Below the pieces are notes generated by a model, which was not told the DNA's origin, searched no databases, and saw nothing but the letters and a program-made list of their open reading frames with translations. Shown piece after piece: positions 36,001-45,182 of a DNA stretch of 64,000 bases. Origin of the DNA: Liolophura sinensis (lineage: Eukaryota; Mollusca; Polyplacophora; Chitonida; Chitonidae); assembly GCF_032854445.1 (NCBI RefSeq), contig NC_088300.1, positions 81,445,084 through 81,509,083 on the forward strand. The letters run 5' to 3'. Positions within the stretch are counted from its first letter, which is position 1; each line of letters opens with the position of its first letter. Position numbers and translations under genes: made by a program.

Positions 36001-39000
36001 ACTAGCTCAGTAGCTCCCTGACAGCATCACTGTGACAGCTCATAACCCGTCAGTAGCTTCCTGACAGCATCACTGTGACTGCTCATCACCCCTCAGTAGC
36101 TCCCTGACAGCATCACTGTGACAGTTCATAACCCGTCAGTAGCTTCCTGACAGCATCACTGTGACAGCTCATCACCCCTGAGTAACTCCCTGACAGCATC
36201 ACTGTGACAGCTCATCACCCGTCAGTAGCTCCCTGACAACATCACTGTGACTGCTCATCACCCCTGAGTAGCTTCCTGGCAGCATCACTGTGACTGCTCA
36301 ACACTCGTCAGTAGCTCCCTGACAGCATCACTGTGACTGCTCATCATCTCTCAGTAGCTCCCTGAGGGCATCATTGTGACTGCTCAACACCCGTCAGTAG
36401 CTCCCTGACAGCATCACTGTGACAGCTCAACACCCATCAGTAGCTCCCTGAGAGCATTAGTGTGAGTGCTCAACACCCGTCGTTAGCTCCCTGACAGCAT
36501 CACTGTGACTGCTCAACACCCAGCAGTAGCCCCCTGACAGCATCACTGTGACTGCTCAACACCCGTCGTTAGCTCCCTGACAGCATGCCTGTGACTGCTC
36601 AACACTTGTCAGTAGCTCCTTGACAGCATCACTGTGACAGCTCATCACCCCTCAGTAGTTCCCTGACAACATCACCCCTGAGTAGCCCCCTGACAGCATC
36701 ACTGTGACAGCTCAATACCCCTCAGTAGCTCCAACAGCATCACTGTGACTGCTCAACACCCGTCAGTAGCTCCCTGACAGCATCTCTGTGACTGCTCAAC
36801 ACTTGTCAGTAGCTCCATGACAGCATCACTGTGAGTGGTCAACACCCCTGAGTAACTTCCTAACAGCATCACTGTGACTGCTCATCACCCCTGAGTAGCC
36901 CCCTGATAGCATCACTGTGACTGCTCATCACCCCTCAGTAGTTCTCGTGACAGCATCACTGTGACTGCTCATCATCTCTTAGTAGCTCCCTGACAGCATC
37001 ACTGTGACTGCTCAACACCCATCAGTAGCTCCCTGACAGCATCACTGTGACTGCTCAACACCCGTTAGTAGCTCCAACAGCATCACTGTGACTGCTCAAC
37101 ACCCATCAGTAGCTCCCTGACAGCATCACTGTGACTGCTCAACACCCGTCAGTAACTCCCTGACAGCATCACTGTGACTGCTCAACACTTGTCGGGAGCT
37201 CCCTGACAGCATCACTGTGAGTGGTCAACACCCCTAAGTAACTTCCTAACAGCATCACTGTGACTGCTCATCACCCCTGAGTAGCCCCCTGATAGCATCA
37301 CTGTGACTGCTCAACACCCATCAGTAGCTCCCTGACAGCATCACTGTGACTGCTCAACACCCATCAGTAGCTTCCTGACAGCATCACTGTGACTGCTCAA
37401 GACTTGTCAGTAGCTCCCTGACAGCATCATCCCTCAGTAATTCCCTGACAGCATCACTGTGACTGCTCAACACCCCTGAGTAACTCCCTGACAGCATCAC
37501 TGTGACTACTGTGACTGCTCATCACTCCTCAGTAGCTCCCTGACAGCATCACTGTGATTACACATCACCCCTGATTGGCTCCCTGCCAGGATCAGTGTAT
37601 GATTGCTTATCACCTCTTGGTAGCTCCCTGCCAGCATCAGTTTGTAACATAATTATGGCTGCTATTATAAATCTGCTGGTTTCTCTGTATGCTTCTGTTA
37701 TATTTTGTGACAGGCTTGTTTTAAAACACGATTTCTCTTGAAACTTTGAAGACATTTTTATTAAGCTTGTACCACATGAGCACCTACAGATAATCATACA
37801 GATCATCTGACAGAAGCACCCTATTTGTTTTCAGTGACCTTGATCTACTTTTTCAAGGTCATTAGGACTCTGCCTCTTTTACCTTGTAAACGTTGGCATC
37901 TGTAGAATGCTTGTGGCCATGTTTATTAAACTTCAGCCACATGTACACGTAGGCAATATGAATGGGCCTGTGTATCTGTTACCTTGTAAGCACACTACCT
38001 ACTGCGTGTAGGGCCGGGCAGTATTTTAGTGCATTTTTCACTGTAATTGTTTTTGTATTTCTTTGTGTGTACTTTGTTTTAGTCAGTCAGGTTTTCTTCT
38101 CTGTTTTAGGTTCGTACTTTGCCCAGACAGCATCTTACTCCCATCAGTACTCGGCTGCGGCAAAGGTTAACCGACGGGGCAGACATCCACTCACTGGCTT
38201 GTTGGGAGGGAAAGTCCGGGCCTGCAAGATCAAGATCCCCAAACTGCCCAAAAAGTCTTCTGCGAGCTCACCTCAGGCCATGCAGCTTAATAACTATACC
38301 TTTCTCTCCAGCTCAGCTGGTGTCAATCCAACCACCAGTGGTCCATACAGCTCTGGACTAGGAGGCTTAACCATGTCCTCTGTGGCAGGAGGCCAGTTTC
38401 CAGCCCCCTGTGTCCTGCCTCCATCCAGCCCTGTCAGCCACAGCATGAGCTCAGCCACTCACGGCTCGAGCATAGGTAGCCATGGTAGCAGTGTCTTCAC
38501 CTCTAGCTCCACAACCCCAGCTGGAACTGGGGGGCCTCAGACACTGAGCTGGCCACCCTCACAGCCTAACCCCCTTAACCTGTCCATGAGCAGCTATTCC
38601 ACACCCAGCTCTACTGCCCCACCAAATGTAGCCCTCTCTTCTCCTCTGGGAGCCCATTGCAGCTCAGCCCTAAGCTCCTTGTCAACCAATGCCAGTCTTA
38701 CAGTGCCTGGGATGACAGGATTCTACCTGCCTCACGCCTTCCTGGCTAATGTCGTCTCCAGTCAGGCAACGGCGGCAAACCTAGGATTTGGCAGTGCACC
38801 AGCCCTGGGGGGGACAGGGAGTAAGCAAGTGTCAAGCAGTGCACTTTTGACTGACAGCGACGCCCCTGTGTTTAAGATGTTCCTGGCGCGGGTACTGGTG
38901 GGCACTTACACTACTGGGAACAATGACCTTCGTAAACCTCCGCCATTGGACCCAGTCTCTGACCCATACGGCAGGTGCTTTGACAGCTGCGTTGACAATG

Positions 39001-39086
39001 TCATCTCACCTAAAATATTTGTTGTGTTTGATTCAGCTCAGGCATATCCGGAATACATCGTGCATTATAAAGAAAATGTTTCTTAG
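18030..39086 (+). CDS. RING-type zinc module plus PARP-family mono-ADP-ribosyltransferase, seven exons
   Basis: Exons 18030-18060, 20808-22018, 23500-23548, 25452-25690, 29419-29564, 35533-35684 and 38110-39086 sum to 2805 nt, i.e. 934 residues plus stop. All introns are GT-AG and all phases agree. Order of parts: residues 4-39 hold three hydrophobic/acidic SUMO-interaction-like stretches; 56-105 five decapeptide repeats; then Ser/Thr-rich linker; basic RKRLR at 346-350; Cys/His RING module at about 377-431 resembling RING1 of RNF216; PARP catalytic domain from about 511, with His580, Tyr612 and Ile912 at the triad positions; and a Ser/Pro-rich insert at about 626-865 inside that domain. The H-Y-I triad predicts transfer of single ADP-ribose units, as in PARP7, 10, 11 and 12. 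No WWE, macro or CCCH domain is seen, so no vertebrate symbol is assigned. Role in ADP-ribose/ubiquitin signalling is inferred. Confidence 0.85.
19141..19653. mobile_element. MITE-like element with about 80-bp terminal inverted repeats
   Basis: The left arm at 19141-19221 (CTCTTATTGAGCAATGCAAT, GAGAGTTACT, GACGGTAAGGAACATTTAC) matches the reverse complement of the right arm at 19577-19653 (CTCTTATCGAGCAAAGCAGT, GAGAGTTACT, GATGGTAAGGAACATTTAC). The interior of about 355 bp is non-coding. It looks like a non-autonomous foldback or DNA element in intron 1. No target-site duplication was established. Confidence 0.6.
20534..20682. mobile_element. Short hairpin element (MITE-like)
   Basis: The left arm AGCCAGATGTTTAAAAGTG and onward (20534-20580) is an imperfect reverse complement of the right arm (20633-20682), whose reverse complement reads AGCCCAGTTGTTCAAAAGTG and onward. 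The whole is about 150 bp with a loop of about 50 bp, and ends about 125 bp before exon 2. Confidence 0.55.
20808..22018 (+). CDS. RING-PARP gene exon 2
   Basis: The acceptor ATTTCAG|AGTCTG and donor GGGA|GTAAGT give 1211 bp ending in phase 0. It encodes residues 11-414: two more hydrophobic/acidic motifs (EVVVVCE near 15-21, DVVFLS at 34-39); five tandem ten-residue repeats of the SDVTPLTSDS type at 56-105; a long Ser/Thr/Pro-rich linker; basic RKRLR at 346-350; and the first half of the zinc module. The zinc candidates are C377-x2-C380, C389 or C390, H394, C397 or C398, and C400. The frame runs on past the donor into intron 2, but that tail has no family resemblance. Confidence 0.88.
22019..23499. 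other. Intron 2 of the RING-PARP gene
   Basis: About 22300-22480 holds three copies of a roughly 61-bp unit containing TCATCTGAAGGTGCTTGTAA. The remainder shows nothing recognisable. Confidence 0.7.
23500..23548 (+). CDS. RING-PARP gene exon 3 (49 bp)
   Basis: A tiny exon, acceptor TTTTCCAG|ACAACA and donor CCCATGA|GTGAGT, encodes TTLKCLSVGCESFYPM plus one base. It supplies C419-x4-C424, the last zinc pair. Together with exons 2 and 4 it gives LKC....C.SFYPMSELKHTLP, very close to the C-terminal half of the RNF216 RING1 domain. Confidence 0.82.
23825..25435. repeat. Minisatellite (30-36 bp unit) built from the exon 4 acceptor
   Basis: About 45-50 units. In the right two thirds the period is 30 bp (GATGACAGGTGAGCATTAGG); on the left it is about 36 bp, with TGGTTACAGGTGAGCA. 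The true exon 4 junction just downstream is TGGTTACAG|GTGAGCTG, so each unit carries a copy of the intron end plus the first exon bases. Histidine/threonine-rich minus-strand frames here are artefacts. Confidence 0.93.
25452..25690 (+). CDS. RING-PARP gene exon 4
   Basis: Begins GTGAGCTGAAG after TGGTTACAG and ends CAAACT|GTAAGT, phase 2 in and phase 0 out. It encodes residues 431-510: SELKHTLPGMVVDVLEIQLE completes the RNF216-like RING1 tail, followed by an acidic, Lys-rich linker (SQDDDDLKDSKSS). The reading frame continues into intron 4 only by chance. Confidence 0.83.
25780..28545. repeat. 39-bp minisatellite, about 70 copies
   Basis: The unit is 39 bp: GTTCACAGTGGTGGTACAGT then CATCTTTATTGTTATAGA. 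It starts about 90 bp after the exon 4 donor and fills most of intron 4. Many units differ only at a few positions (CAGTCATC/CAATCATC/CAATTATC). Confidence 0.95.
28546..29375. repeat. Second 39-bp minisatellite, diverged from the first
   Basis: About 21 copies built on TAGTCCTCTGTACCGTGATA and GTATTTTACACTCTTGG, the same 39-bp period as the neighbouring array. Position-by-position similarity (GTTATAG/GTGATAG, GGTACAGTC/GGTATAGTC) suggests common origin. The long Tyr/Lys/Ser frame on minus (28535-29299) exists because 39 is a multiple of 3. Confidence 0.92.
29419..29564 (+). CDS. RING-PARP gene exon 5 (start of catalytic domain)
   Basis: Acceptor CTTTCTTCCAG|CCTTTT, donor TCTGT|GTAAGT, 146 bp. 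It encodes residues 511-558, FLLVQLEPETEAYVSVSLKF through IEKIYRVQNPILWKFYS. The I..I.RVQNP.LW..Y block is the signature opening of the PARP catalytic domain in the PARP7/10-15 branch. Confidence 0.9.
29605..29906. mobile_element. Possible short TIR element
   Basis: AAAGGGCCGTACTTTGAC near the left end and AAGGTACGGCCCATTTT near the right end are imperfect reverse complements of about 14-15 bp enclosing about 270 bp of non-coding DNA. The repeats are too short to be sure. Confidence 0.25.
29949..30175 (+). mobile_element. Diverged tRNA-derived SINE with a duplicated tail block
   Basis: B box GTTCAAGTCC at 29961-29970, then a worn version of the body seen at 16.1 kb. The block GAAATACTCTTGAGTATGGC is followed by a second, altered copy (GAAATATTCTTCAGTACTGC) before the tail. 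It lies in intron 5. Confidence 0.75.
30281..35517. repeat. 83-bp minisatellite, about 63 copies, reaching exon 6
   Basis: The unit contains TCAGTCCTTACTGTCTGTCT, GCTCTCCTCATCTGTGTTTG and GATAATGTTACATTTAACTC. Some copies are shorter because GTGT is lost after CTCATG. The last partial copy ends about 15 bp before the exon 6 acceptor and supplies its pyrimidine tract. Overlapping Cys-rich frames of 70-213 residues are repeat artefacts. Confidence 0.96.
35533..35684 (+). CDS. RING-PARP gene exon 6 (catalytic histidine)
   Basis: Acceptor TGCTGTGCAG|GAAGAA, donor CCAAG|GTATAA, 152 bp. It encodes residues 559-609, VKKQQM..., EEKLLFHGT with His580, then GFDWRLCGKHGTMYGQ. These are the NAD-binding H-G-T and the G-x-x-G-T-x-Y-G motifs of PARPs. 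The donor is a weaker GTATAA. Confidence 0.92.
35693..37640. repeat. 43-bp minisatellite, about 45 copies, starting at the exon 6 donor
   Basis: The unit is 43 bp: CAGTAGCTCCCTGACAGCAT then CACTGTGACTGCTCA. The first copy begins within about 10 bp of the exon 6 donor. Copies vary by small indels. From 37641 to the exon 7 acceptor nothing is recognised. Confidence 0.95.
38110..39086 (+). CDS. RING-PARP gene exon 7 (catalytic core with insert, stop)
   Basis: Acceptor CTGTTTTAG|GTTCG; stop TAG at 39084-39086. It encodes GSYFAQTASYSHQYS with Tyr612, then about 240 residues of insert, then MFLARVLVGTYTTG (from 866), CFDSCVDN, PKIFVVFDSAQAYPEYIVHY and a short tail. The insert starts with basic KVNRRGRH and KIKIPKLPKK, a possible nuclear localisation signal, then continues as Ser/Thr/Pro/Gly-rich low-complexity sequence. 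Ile912 occupies the place of the polymerising glutamate of PARP1. The single open frame across the insert and both flanks shows that no intron is hiding there. Confidence 0.88.
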
Positions 39087-39534
39087 TATCAAGTTTTTTA
39101 TGTACTAAGGAGAAAACTGTCACCAATAATTTTCCTTGGGTTGAGCCATGAAGGCAGTTGATATTGATAGGTGTAATTTGAGTACACAGCTTTGTTGTGA
39201 TATGTACACATCTTGGGTGCTTCTCTACTCTCCAGTTACACCAGACTATATTAATCCATTGTTATACTTTACAGGGAACCTCTCGTTGTGTTTTAGTTAC
39301 TAAATGCTGATGATTGTCCTTACTGTAACTACATACTGCTAACTGTATGTACATCATGACTTTCAGAAACTACACGTACCTGTACAGGTGTATGTGTTAT
39401 ATATATGAGAATAGGCCATATGTTTGGGAATCGTATGTGGTTGATAGACATCTAATTGTTATTTCCATGCAAACATGAACTTACAAATATCCATGTCTAG
39501 AGTGACATCTCGTGAAGCCACACAGGAACACGCA
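39087..39534 (+). other. Probable 3' UTR start of the RING-PARP gene
   Basis: Unique sequence after the stop. A candidate AATAAA lies further on at 40067-40072, after the interspersed repeat described at 39535. Where the transcript ends is not determined. Confidence 0.4.
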
Positions 39535-39870
39535 AGAGTAAGTGAGTGCTTGGGGTTTAACATCGTACTCAACAATTTTTCAGTCATATGATGACAAAGG
39601 AATCCTTAGAGTGCATGTAATGTGCCTCCTTGTTGCAGGACAGATTTTCACTGCTCTTTTATTTAGTGCCGCTTCACTGAGATGATTTACCAAAGGCAAG
39701 TAAAGCGCCCCGTCCGAGGCATTATACTGATACAGGTCAACCAGTCGTTGCATGCTCTTTAATCCAAGCTCTTCAGTGGCCTACCTCTCATACATTTTTG
39801 CACTACTTTTCCAGCATAGTAAAGACTATATTCTGAGTTAATTTAATCATGGATAATCAAGCTGAGAAGT
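39535..39870. repeat. Probable dispersed repeat
   Basis: The stretch GAGTGCTTGGGGTTTAACAT ... TTTTTCAGTCATATGATGAC and the following segment about AGTGCCGCTTCACTG and AGGCATTATACTGATACAGG resemble an interspersed element I have seen in lophotrochozoan sequence. Only one copy is in this window, so this rests on recognition and not on internal repetition. Confidence 0.35.
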
Positions 39871-40429
39871 AAACCAGAGAATGAAAATCACATGAAAATG
39901 TGTCCCTGGTTAAAGTGAAGCGGTCTATAACTGTGATCCCTATGTTGTGAGCAGCAAGATGTGTTTAGTTAAACTATCACAGATGTATTATAAATCAGCA
40001 GCTTTTGTCATATTTTCAGTGAGTTTATTTCGGGTGTGAATTTCTCAGAATGTCATTTATAATTATAATAAATAATTATCAATATTCTTAACCTGTCAAT
40101 CCAAGAATCATCATGAATTGAACCACACTTTATGCATCTTTTTTAGTTATATTTGAATTAGTCTCTTTATTAGTGTTTATAGACTGTGATTTTTCCCTGC
40201 TTGAATAAGTGATGCTGTAAGACTGATATGTTGAATGTGTAAGAAACATATGCAAGTGTTTACAACATGTATATTCATGTACCTGCAATTGTGCTGTGTC
40301 AGTATGTTCTGTTTATCACCTAGCTGTCCATTTGTTAAGTTTATTGTCTGTTTACTTGCCAAATATAACCTGCTAGTCTAAAATTTGTCAACAGATGGAA
40401 CATGTATCTAATCTGTCTTGTGACATGTC

Positions 40430-41935
40430 TTGTGCAGGCGAGTACTGCTCTGGATGTGTCAGTCTGATCTACCTAAACTAAGACATGTCCTGTCCTGAGT
40501 GTGTCAGTCAGTCTGATCTACCTTGACTGAGACATGTCCTGCTTCGGGTGTGTCAGTCAGTCTGATCTACCTTGACTAAGACATGTCCTGCTTCAGGTGT
40601 GTCAGTCTCTCTGATCTACCTTAGCTAAGACATGTCCTGCTTCGGGTGTGTCAGTCAGTCTGATCTACCTTTGCTTAGACATGTCCTGCTCTGGGTGTGT
40701 CAGTCTCTCTGATCTACCTTCACTGAGATATGTCCTGCTCCGGGTGTGTCAGTCAGTCTGATCTACCTTAGCTAAGACATGTCCTGCTCCGGGTGTGTCA
40801 GTCAGTCTGATCTACCTTAGTTAAGACATGTCCTGCTCAGGGTGTGTAAGTCAGTCTGATCTACCTTAGTTAAGACATGTCCTGCTCAGGGTGTGTAAGT
40901 CAGTCTGATCTACCTTTGCCTAGACATGTCCTGCTCTGGGTGTGTCAGTCAGTCTGATCTACCTTGACAAAGACATTTACTGTCCAGGGTGTGTCGGTCA
41001 GTCTGATCTACCTTGATCAAGCCATTTACTGTTCTGGGTGTGTCAGTCAGCCTGATCTACCTTGACTAAGACATTTACTGTCCTGGGTGTGTCAGTCAGT
41101 CTGATCTACTTTGACTGAGACATGCCCTGCTCTGGGTGTGTCAATCTGATCTACCTTAGCTAAACCTTGTCCTGCTCTGGGTGTGTCAGTCAGTCTGATC
41201 TACCTTGACTAAGACATTTACTGTCCTGGGTGTGTCGGTCAGTCTGATCTATCTTGACTGAGACAAGGTGTGTCAATCTGATCTACCTTAGCTAAGACAT
41301 GTCCTGCTCTGGGTGTGTCAGTCAGACTGATCTACCTTGACTGAGACATGCCCTGCTCTGGGTGTGTCAATCTGATCTACCTTGACTAAGACATGTCCTG
41401 CTCCAGGTGTGTCAGTCAGTCTGATCTACCTTAGCTAAGACATGTCCTGCTCCGGGTGTGTCAGACAGGCTGATCTACCTTGATTAAGACATTTACTGGC
41501 CTGAGTGTGTCAGTCAGTTTGATCTACCTTTGCCTAGACATGTCCTGTCCTGAGTGTCAGTCAATCTGATCTACCCTAAGACATGTTCAGCTCCAGGTGT
41601 GTCAGTCAGTCTGCTCTACCTTGACTGAGACATGCCCTGCTCTTGGTGTGTCAGTCAGTCTGATCTACCTTTGCCTAGACATGTCCTGCTCTGGGTGTGT
41701 CAGTCAGTGTGATCTACCTTAGCTAAGACATGTCCTGCTCCGGGTGTGTCAGTCAATCTGATCTACCTTGACTGAGATGTTCTGCTCTGGGTATGTCAGT
41801 CAGTCTGATCTACCTTTGCTTAGACATGTCCTGCTCTGGGTTTGTCAGTCAGTTTGATCTACCTTGACTGAGACATGTCCCGTCTGTGTCAGTCAGTCTA
41901 GGCTAAGACATGTCTGGTCTTTGGTATGTAAGCTT
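40430..41935. repeat. 49-bp minisatellite, about 30 copies
   Basis: The unit contains CAGTCTGATCTACCTTGACT, AAGACATGTCCTGCTCTGGG and TGTGTCAGT. Several copies lose or duplicate a CAGT step, giving length variants. It starts about 1.35 kb after the RING-PARP stop codon. Confidence 0.95.
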
Positions 41936-42232
41936 TGGTAATGTTTCTAGATGAATAAGCGATACAGTCACTGAAGTGGAAATTGCTGTTCAGTTACCTG
42001 TGTAAGGCATTGCTGCTCATCTGCCTGTATAACACATCTAGTTTGATTGGGAAAGAAATTGCACATTTTGCCACTCACGCCTCACTTACGTCTCAAATTT
42101 TAAATATTTTCTTGCTATCTTTAACTTGTATTTGTCACTTTCTCAAGCCTTTGTAAACTAACTTGTTTTTAACTGAATTATATCTGGTACATAGCATTAG
42201 CCATTGCAGATGTTCATGTTCACTGTTTCTGT

Positions 42233-42430
42233 GATTTATTTATTGATTTTATTGGTGTTTTACACTGTCTTCAAGAATATTTTACCAATACAATGACAGC
42301 CAGCATTATGGTGGGATGAAACCCATGACCATTCACAGGTTACTGACAGACCTTCCCCACATACAGCCAGAGAGGAAGCCAGCATGAGCTGGACTTGAAC
42401 TCACAGAGACCACATTGGTCGCTGTTTGTG
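42233..42430 (-). mobile_element. tRNA-derived SINE, minus orientation
   Basis: The reverse complement carries GTTCAAGTCC (at 42391-42400), TGGCTTCCTCTCTGGCTGTA, the GGGTTTCATCCCACCATAAT body and the AAATAAATAAAT tail. It is moderately diverged from the 16.1-kb and 43.3-kb copies. Confidence 0.8.
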
Positions 42431-42769
42431 TGTGGACTTTTAAACATTACGTTATTACCCTGAATGGCTGCTTCATACTCTCAATAAACTTTTTGTATAA
42501 ATGAAATGCTTTATATATAGACCATAACTCTAGACAGGGAAATTCAAATGCTCAACAATTTATTCGTACAAGTGACATGTGGATGCATAAGAACTCCAGG
42601 CATGGACAGAATTCTCTTGACTGTCTCTCAACTGTGACATTCTACCATTTTCAATGTGACAAAGTGACAATCATTGGACGGATTTATATATGCAGAAAAG
42701 TGTATGTGGATTTCAAGAGCTAGGAAATACCCTGCAGGAGAATGTGGGCAGGTCACATACAATGCATGT

Positions 42770-43130
42770 TTTAGTTACATCATCTATGTTTAAGGTCAGC
42801 CAAGGTTGAGTGTGACCCCAAGCCACGTAAATGTAGATCCTTTATGTTTGAGGTCAGCCAAAGTCGATGGTTACACCTTGCCATCTCACAGTCTTAACGC
42901 TTCTCAGAACAAACACATCCTGTGTCTGAGGTCAGACTGAGCCTCTTATGGTTGATGTGGGCCAAAGTTGATGGTCAGACCAAACCTCGTACATTGTACA
43001 TCCTCTGTGTTTGAAGTTGGCCAAGGTTGACGATTACACTAAGCCTTGGACACCCTCTATGTTAGGTGTGGGCCAAGGCTGACAGTCACACCAAGCCTTG
43101 TACACCATCTCTCAGTCTTAACGCTTCTAG
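42770..43130. repeat. Degenerate tandem repeat, about 75-bp period
   Basis: Recurrent GGTCAGCCAAGGTTGA / GGGCCAAAGTTGATGGTCA / TTGGCCAAGGTTGACG blocks, each followed by a CACCAAGCC-like stretch. There are about 5 worn copies. Confidence 0.6.
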
Positions 43131-43297
43131 ACAAACACAGTTTTCCAACATTCTGGTACAAGTTACTTAAACTTACAGCCATGTCAATGATACTGTTATC
43201 ATAGCAGTGTAAAAACCCAATATTACATCAACAAAATGCTTTAAAATAGCTGATCACAGGGTACCCATTCGGTATTTGTGAATATTCTTTACACTGG

Positions 43298-43490
43298 GTC
43301 GGTTAGCGCGCTCATGCTGGCTTCCTCTCCGGCCATAAGTGGGAAGGTCTGCGAGCAACCTGCGGATGGTCGTGGGTTTCCCCCGGGCTGTGCCCGGTTT
43401 CCACCCACCATAATGCTGGCCGTCGTCGTATAAGTGAAATATTCTTGAGTACGGCGTAAAACACCAATCAAATAAATAAATAAATACTTT
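43298..43490 (+). mobile_element. tRNA-derived SINE with internal 5' deletion
   Basis: The best preserved copy of the family: GGGAAGGTCTGCGAGCAACC, CGGATGGTCGTGGGTTTCCC, TTGAGTACGGCGTAAAACAC and an (AAAT)n tail. The head reads GGTCGGTTAGCGCGCTCATG, joining A-box-like sequence directly to the body, so the B box present at 16.1 kb has been deleted. Confidence 0.85.
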
Positions 43491-43554
43491 ACACTGGATA
43501 ATTTATACTTTCAATTAATGTACACTTCTGTGATTCTGTTCGAGCACTAAAATT

Positions 43555-44770
43555 ACCTATATTACCATAAGGAGTGACGACACACCTGGGCTGTCCCACT
43601 GTACACCAACTGGCCTAGACTGATCATATAAGGAATGGAACACACCTGGGCTGTTTCAGGGTACACCAACCGACTTGGTTGATCACATAAGGAATGATGA
43701 CACACCTGAGCTGACACAGGGTTCACCAACTGGCTTTGGGCTGATCACATAAGGAATGGGACACACCTGGGCTGTCTCAGGGTACACCAACTGACTTGGG
43801 TTGATCACATAAGGAATGATGACACACCTGAATTGTCTCAGGGTATGCCAGCTGACTTGGGTTGATCACATATGGAATGATGACACACCTGGGCTGTCTA
43901 AGGGTATGCCAACTGACTTGGGCTGATCACTTAAGGAATGACTGCACACCTGAGCTGTCCCAGGGTATGCCAACTGACTTGTGGTTATTCACATAAGGAA
44001 TGACTGCACACCTGGGCTGTCCCAGGGTATGCCAACTGACTTGGGCTGATCACATAAGGAATGGAACACACCTGGTCTGTCCCAGGGTATGCCAGCTGAC
44101 TTGGGCTGATCACATAAGGAATAACTGCACACCTGAGTTGTCCCAGGGTATGCCAACTGACTTGGGCTGATCACATAAGGAATGACTGCACACCTGAGCT
44201 GTCCCAGGGTATGCCAACTGACTTGTGGTTATTCACATAAGGAATGACTGCACACCTGGGCTGTCCCAGGGTATGCCAACTGACTTGGGCTGATCACATA
44301 AGGAATGGAACACACCTGGGCTGTCCCAGGGTATGCCAGCTGACTTGTGGTTATTCACATAAGGAATGACTGCACACCTGAGCTGTCCCAGGGTATGCCA
44401 ACTGACTTGGGCTGATCACATAAGGAATGACTGCACACCTGGGCTGTCCCAGGGTATGCCAACTGACTTGGGCTGATCACATAAGGAATGGAACACACCT
44501 GGGCTGTCCCAGGGTATGCCAGCTGACTTGGGCTGATCACATAAGGAATGGAACACACCTGAGCTGTCCCAGGGTATGCCAACTGAGTTGTGGTTATTCA
44601 CATAAGGAATGACTGCACACCTGGGCTGTCCCAGGGTATGCCAACTGACTTGGGCTGATCACATAAGGAATGGAACACACCTGGGCTGTCCCAGGGTATG
44701 CCAACTGACTTGGGTTGATCACATAAGGAATGACTGCACACCTGAGTTGTCTCAGGGTATGCTAACTGAT
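43555..44770. repeat. 60-bp minisatellite, about 20 copies
   Basis: The unit contains CACACCTGGGCTGTCCCAGG, GTATGCCAACTGACTTGGGC and TGATCACATAAGGAATG. Variants with GTGGTTATTCACATAAGG recur at intervals of several units, which points to block duplication. It lies about 410 bp beyond the KIF17 stop codon. Confidence 0.95.
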
Positions 44771-45182
44771 CTTTTAGGCAACAAAAATGAGCCAACGCTG
44801 ATCACATATCAAACAGCACATGCTCCATTGAGAAGATAAAATGACTCTCTGGCTAGTGAGATTTTGATTAAAGTATGTTTGTAAAGGCATAAATTATGAA
44901 AAAGAAAATGGTGGCATAATAGTTGTCTTAAATGGAAAATAATAATGTGACAAATCATTGAAATAAATAATTTAAAACAAATGCAAGAACACTGTTAAAA
45001 TCACCTGCATCTAATTCCAATACATGATCTGAGAATATATGCTGACTGTGTCAAAGAAAGTGAACAGCACAATATCTTAAGGTAGACTGTGGAATGTGAC
45101 TTAGCTGCAACCAATAAATAAGTATGAAATGGTGACAACTGGAATGAATGAGACTTTACACTTAGTTCACATAATCTACAAA
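44771..45182 (-). other. Probable 3' UTR of KIF17
   Basis: Unique A/T-rich sequence between the 60-bp array and the stop. No AATAAA or ATTAAA was found on the minus strand here, so the poly(A) site is uncertain and may lie inside or beyond the array. Confidence 0.35.

Noticed and set aside
29419-39086. Naming the gene TIPARP/PARP7, PARP11 or PARP14
   Set aside because: The catalytic motifs fit the whole branch, and the defining partner domains (CCCH, WWE, macro) were not seen.
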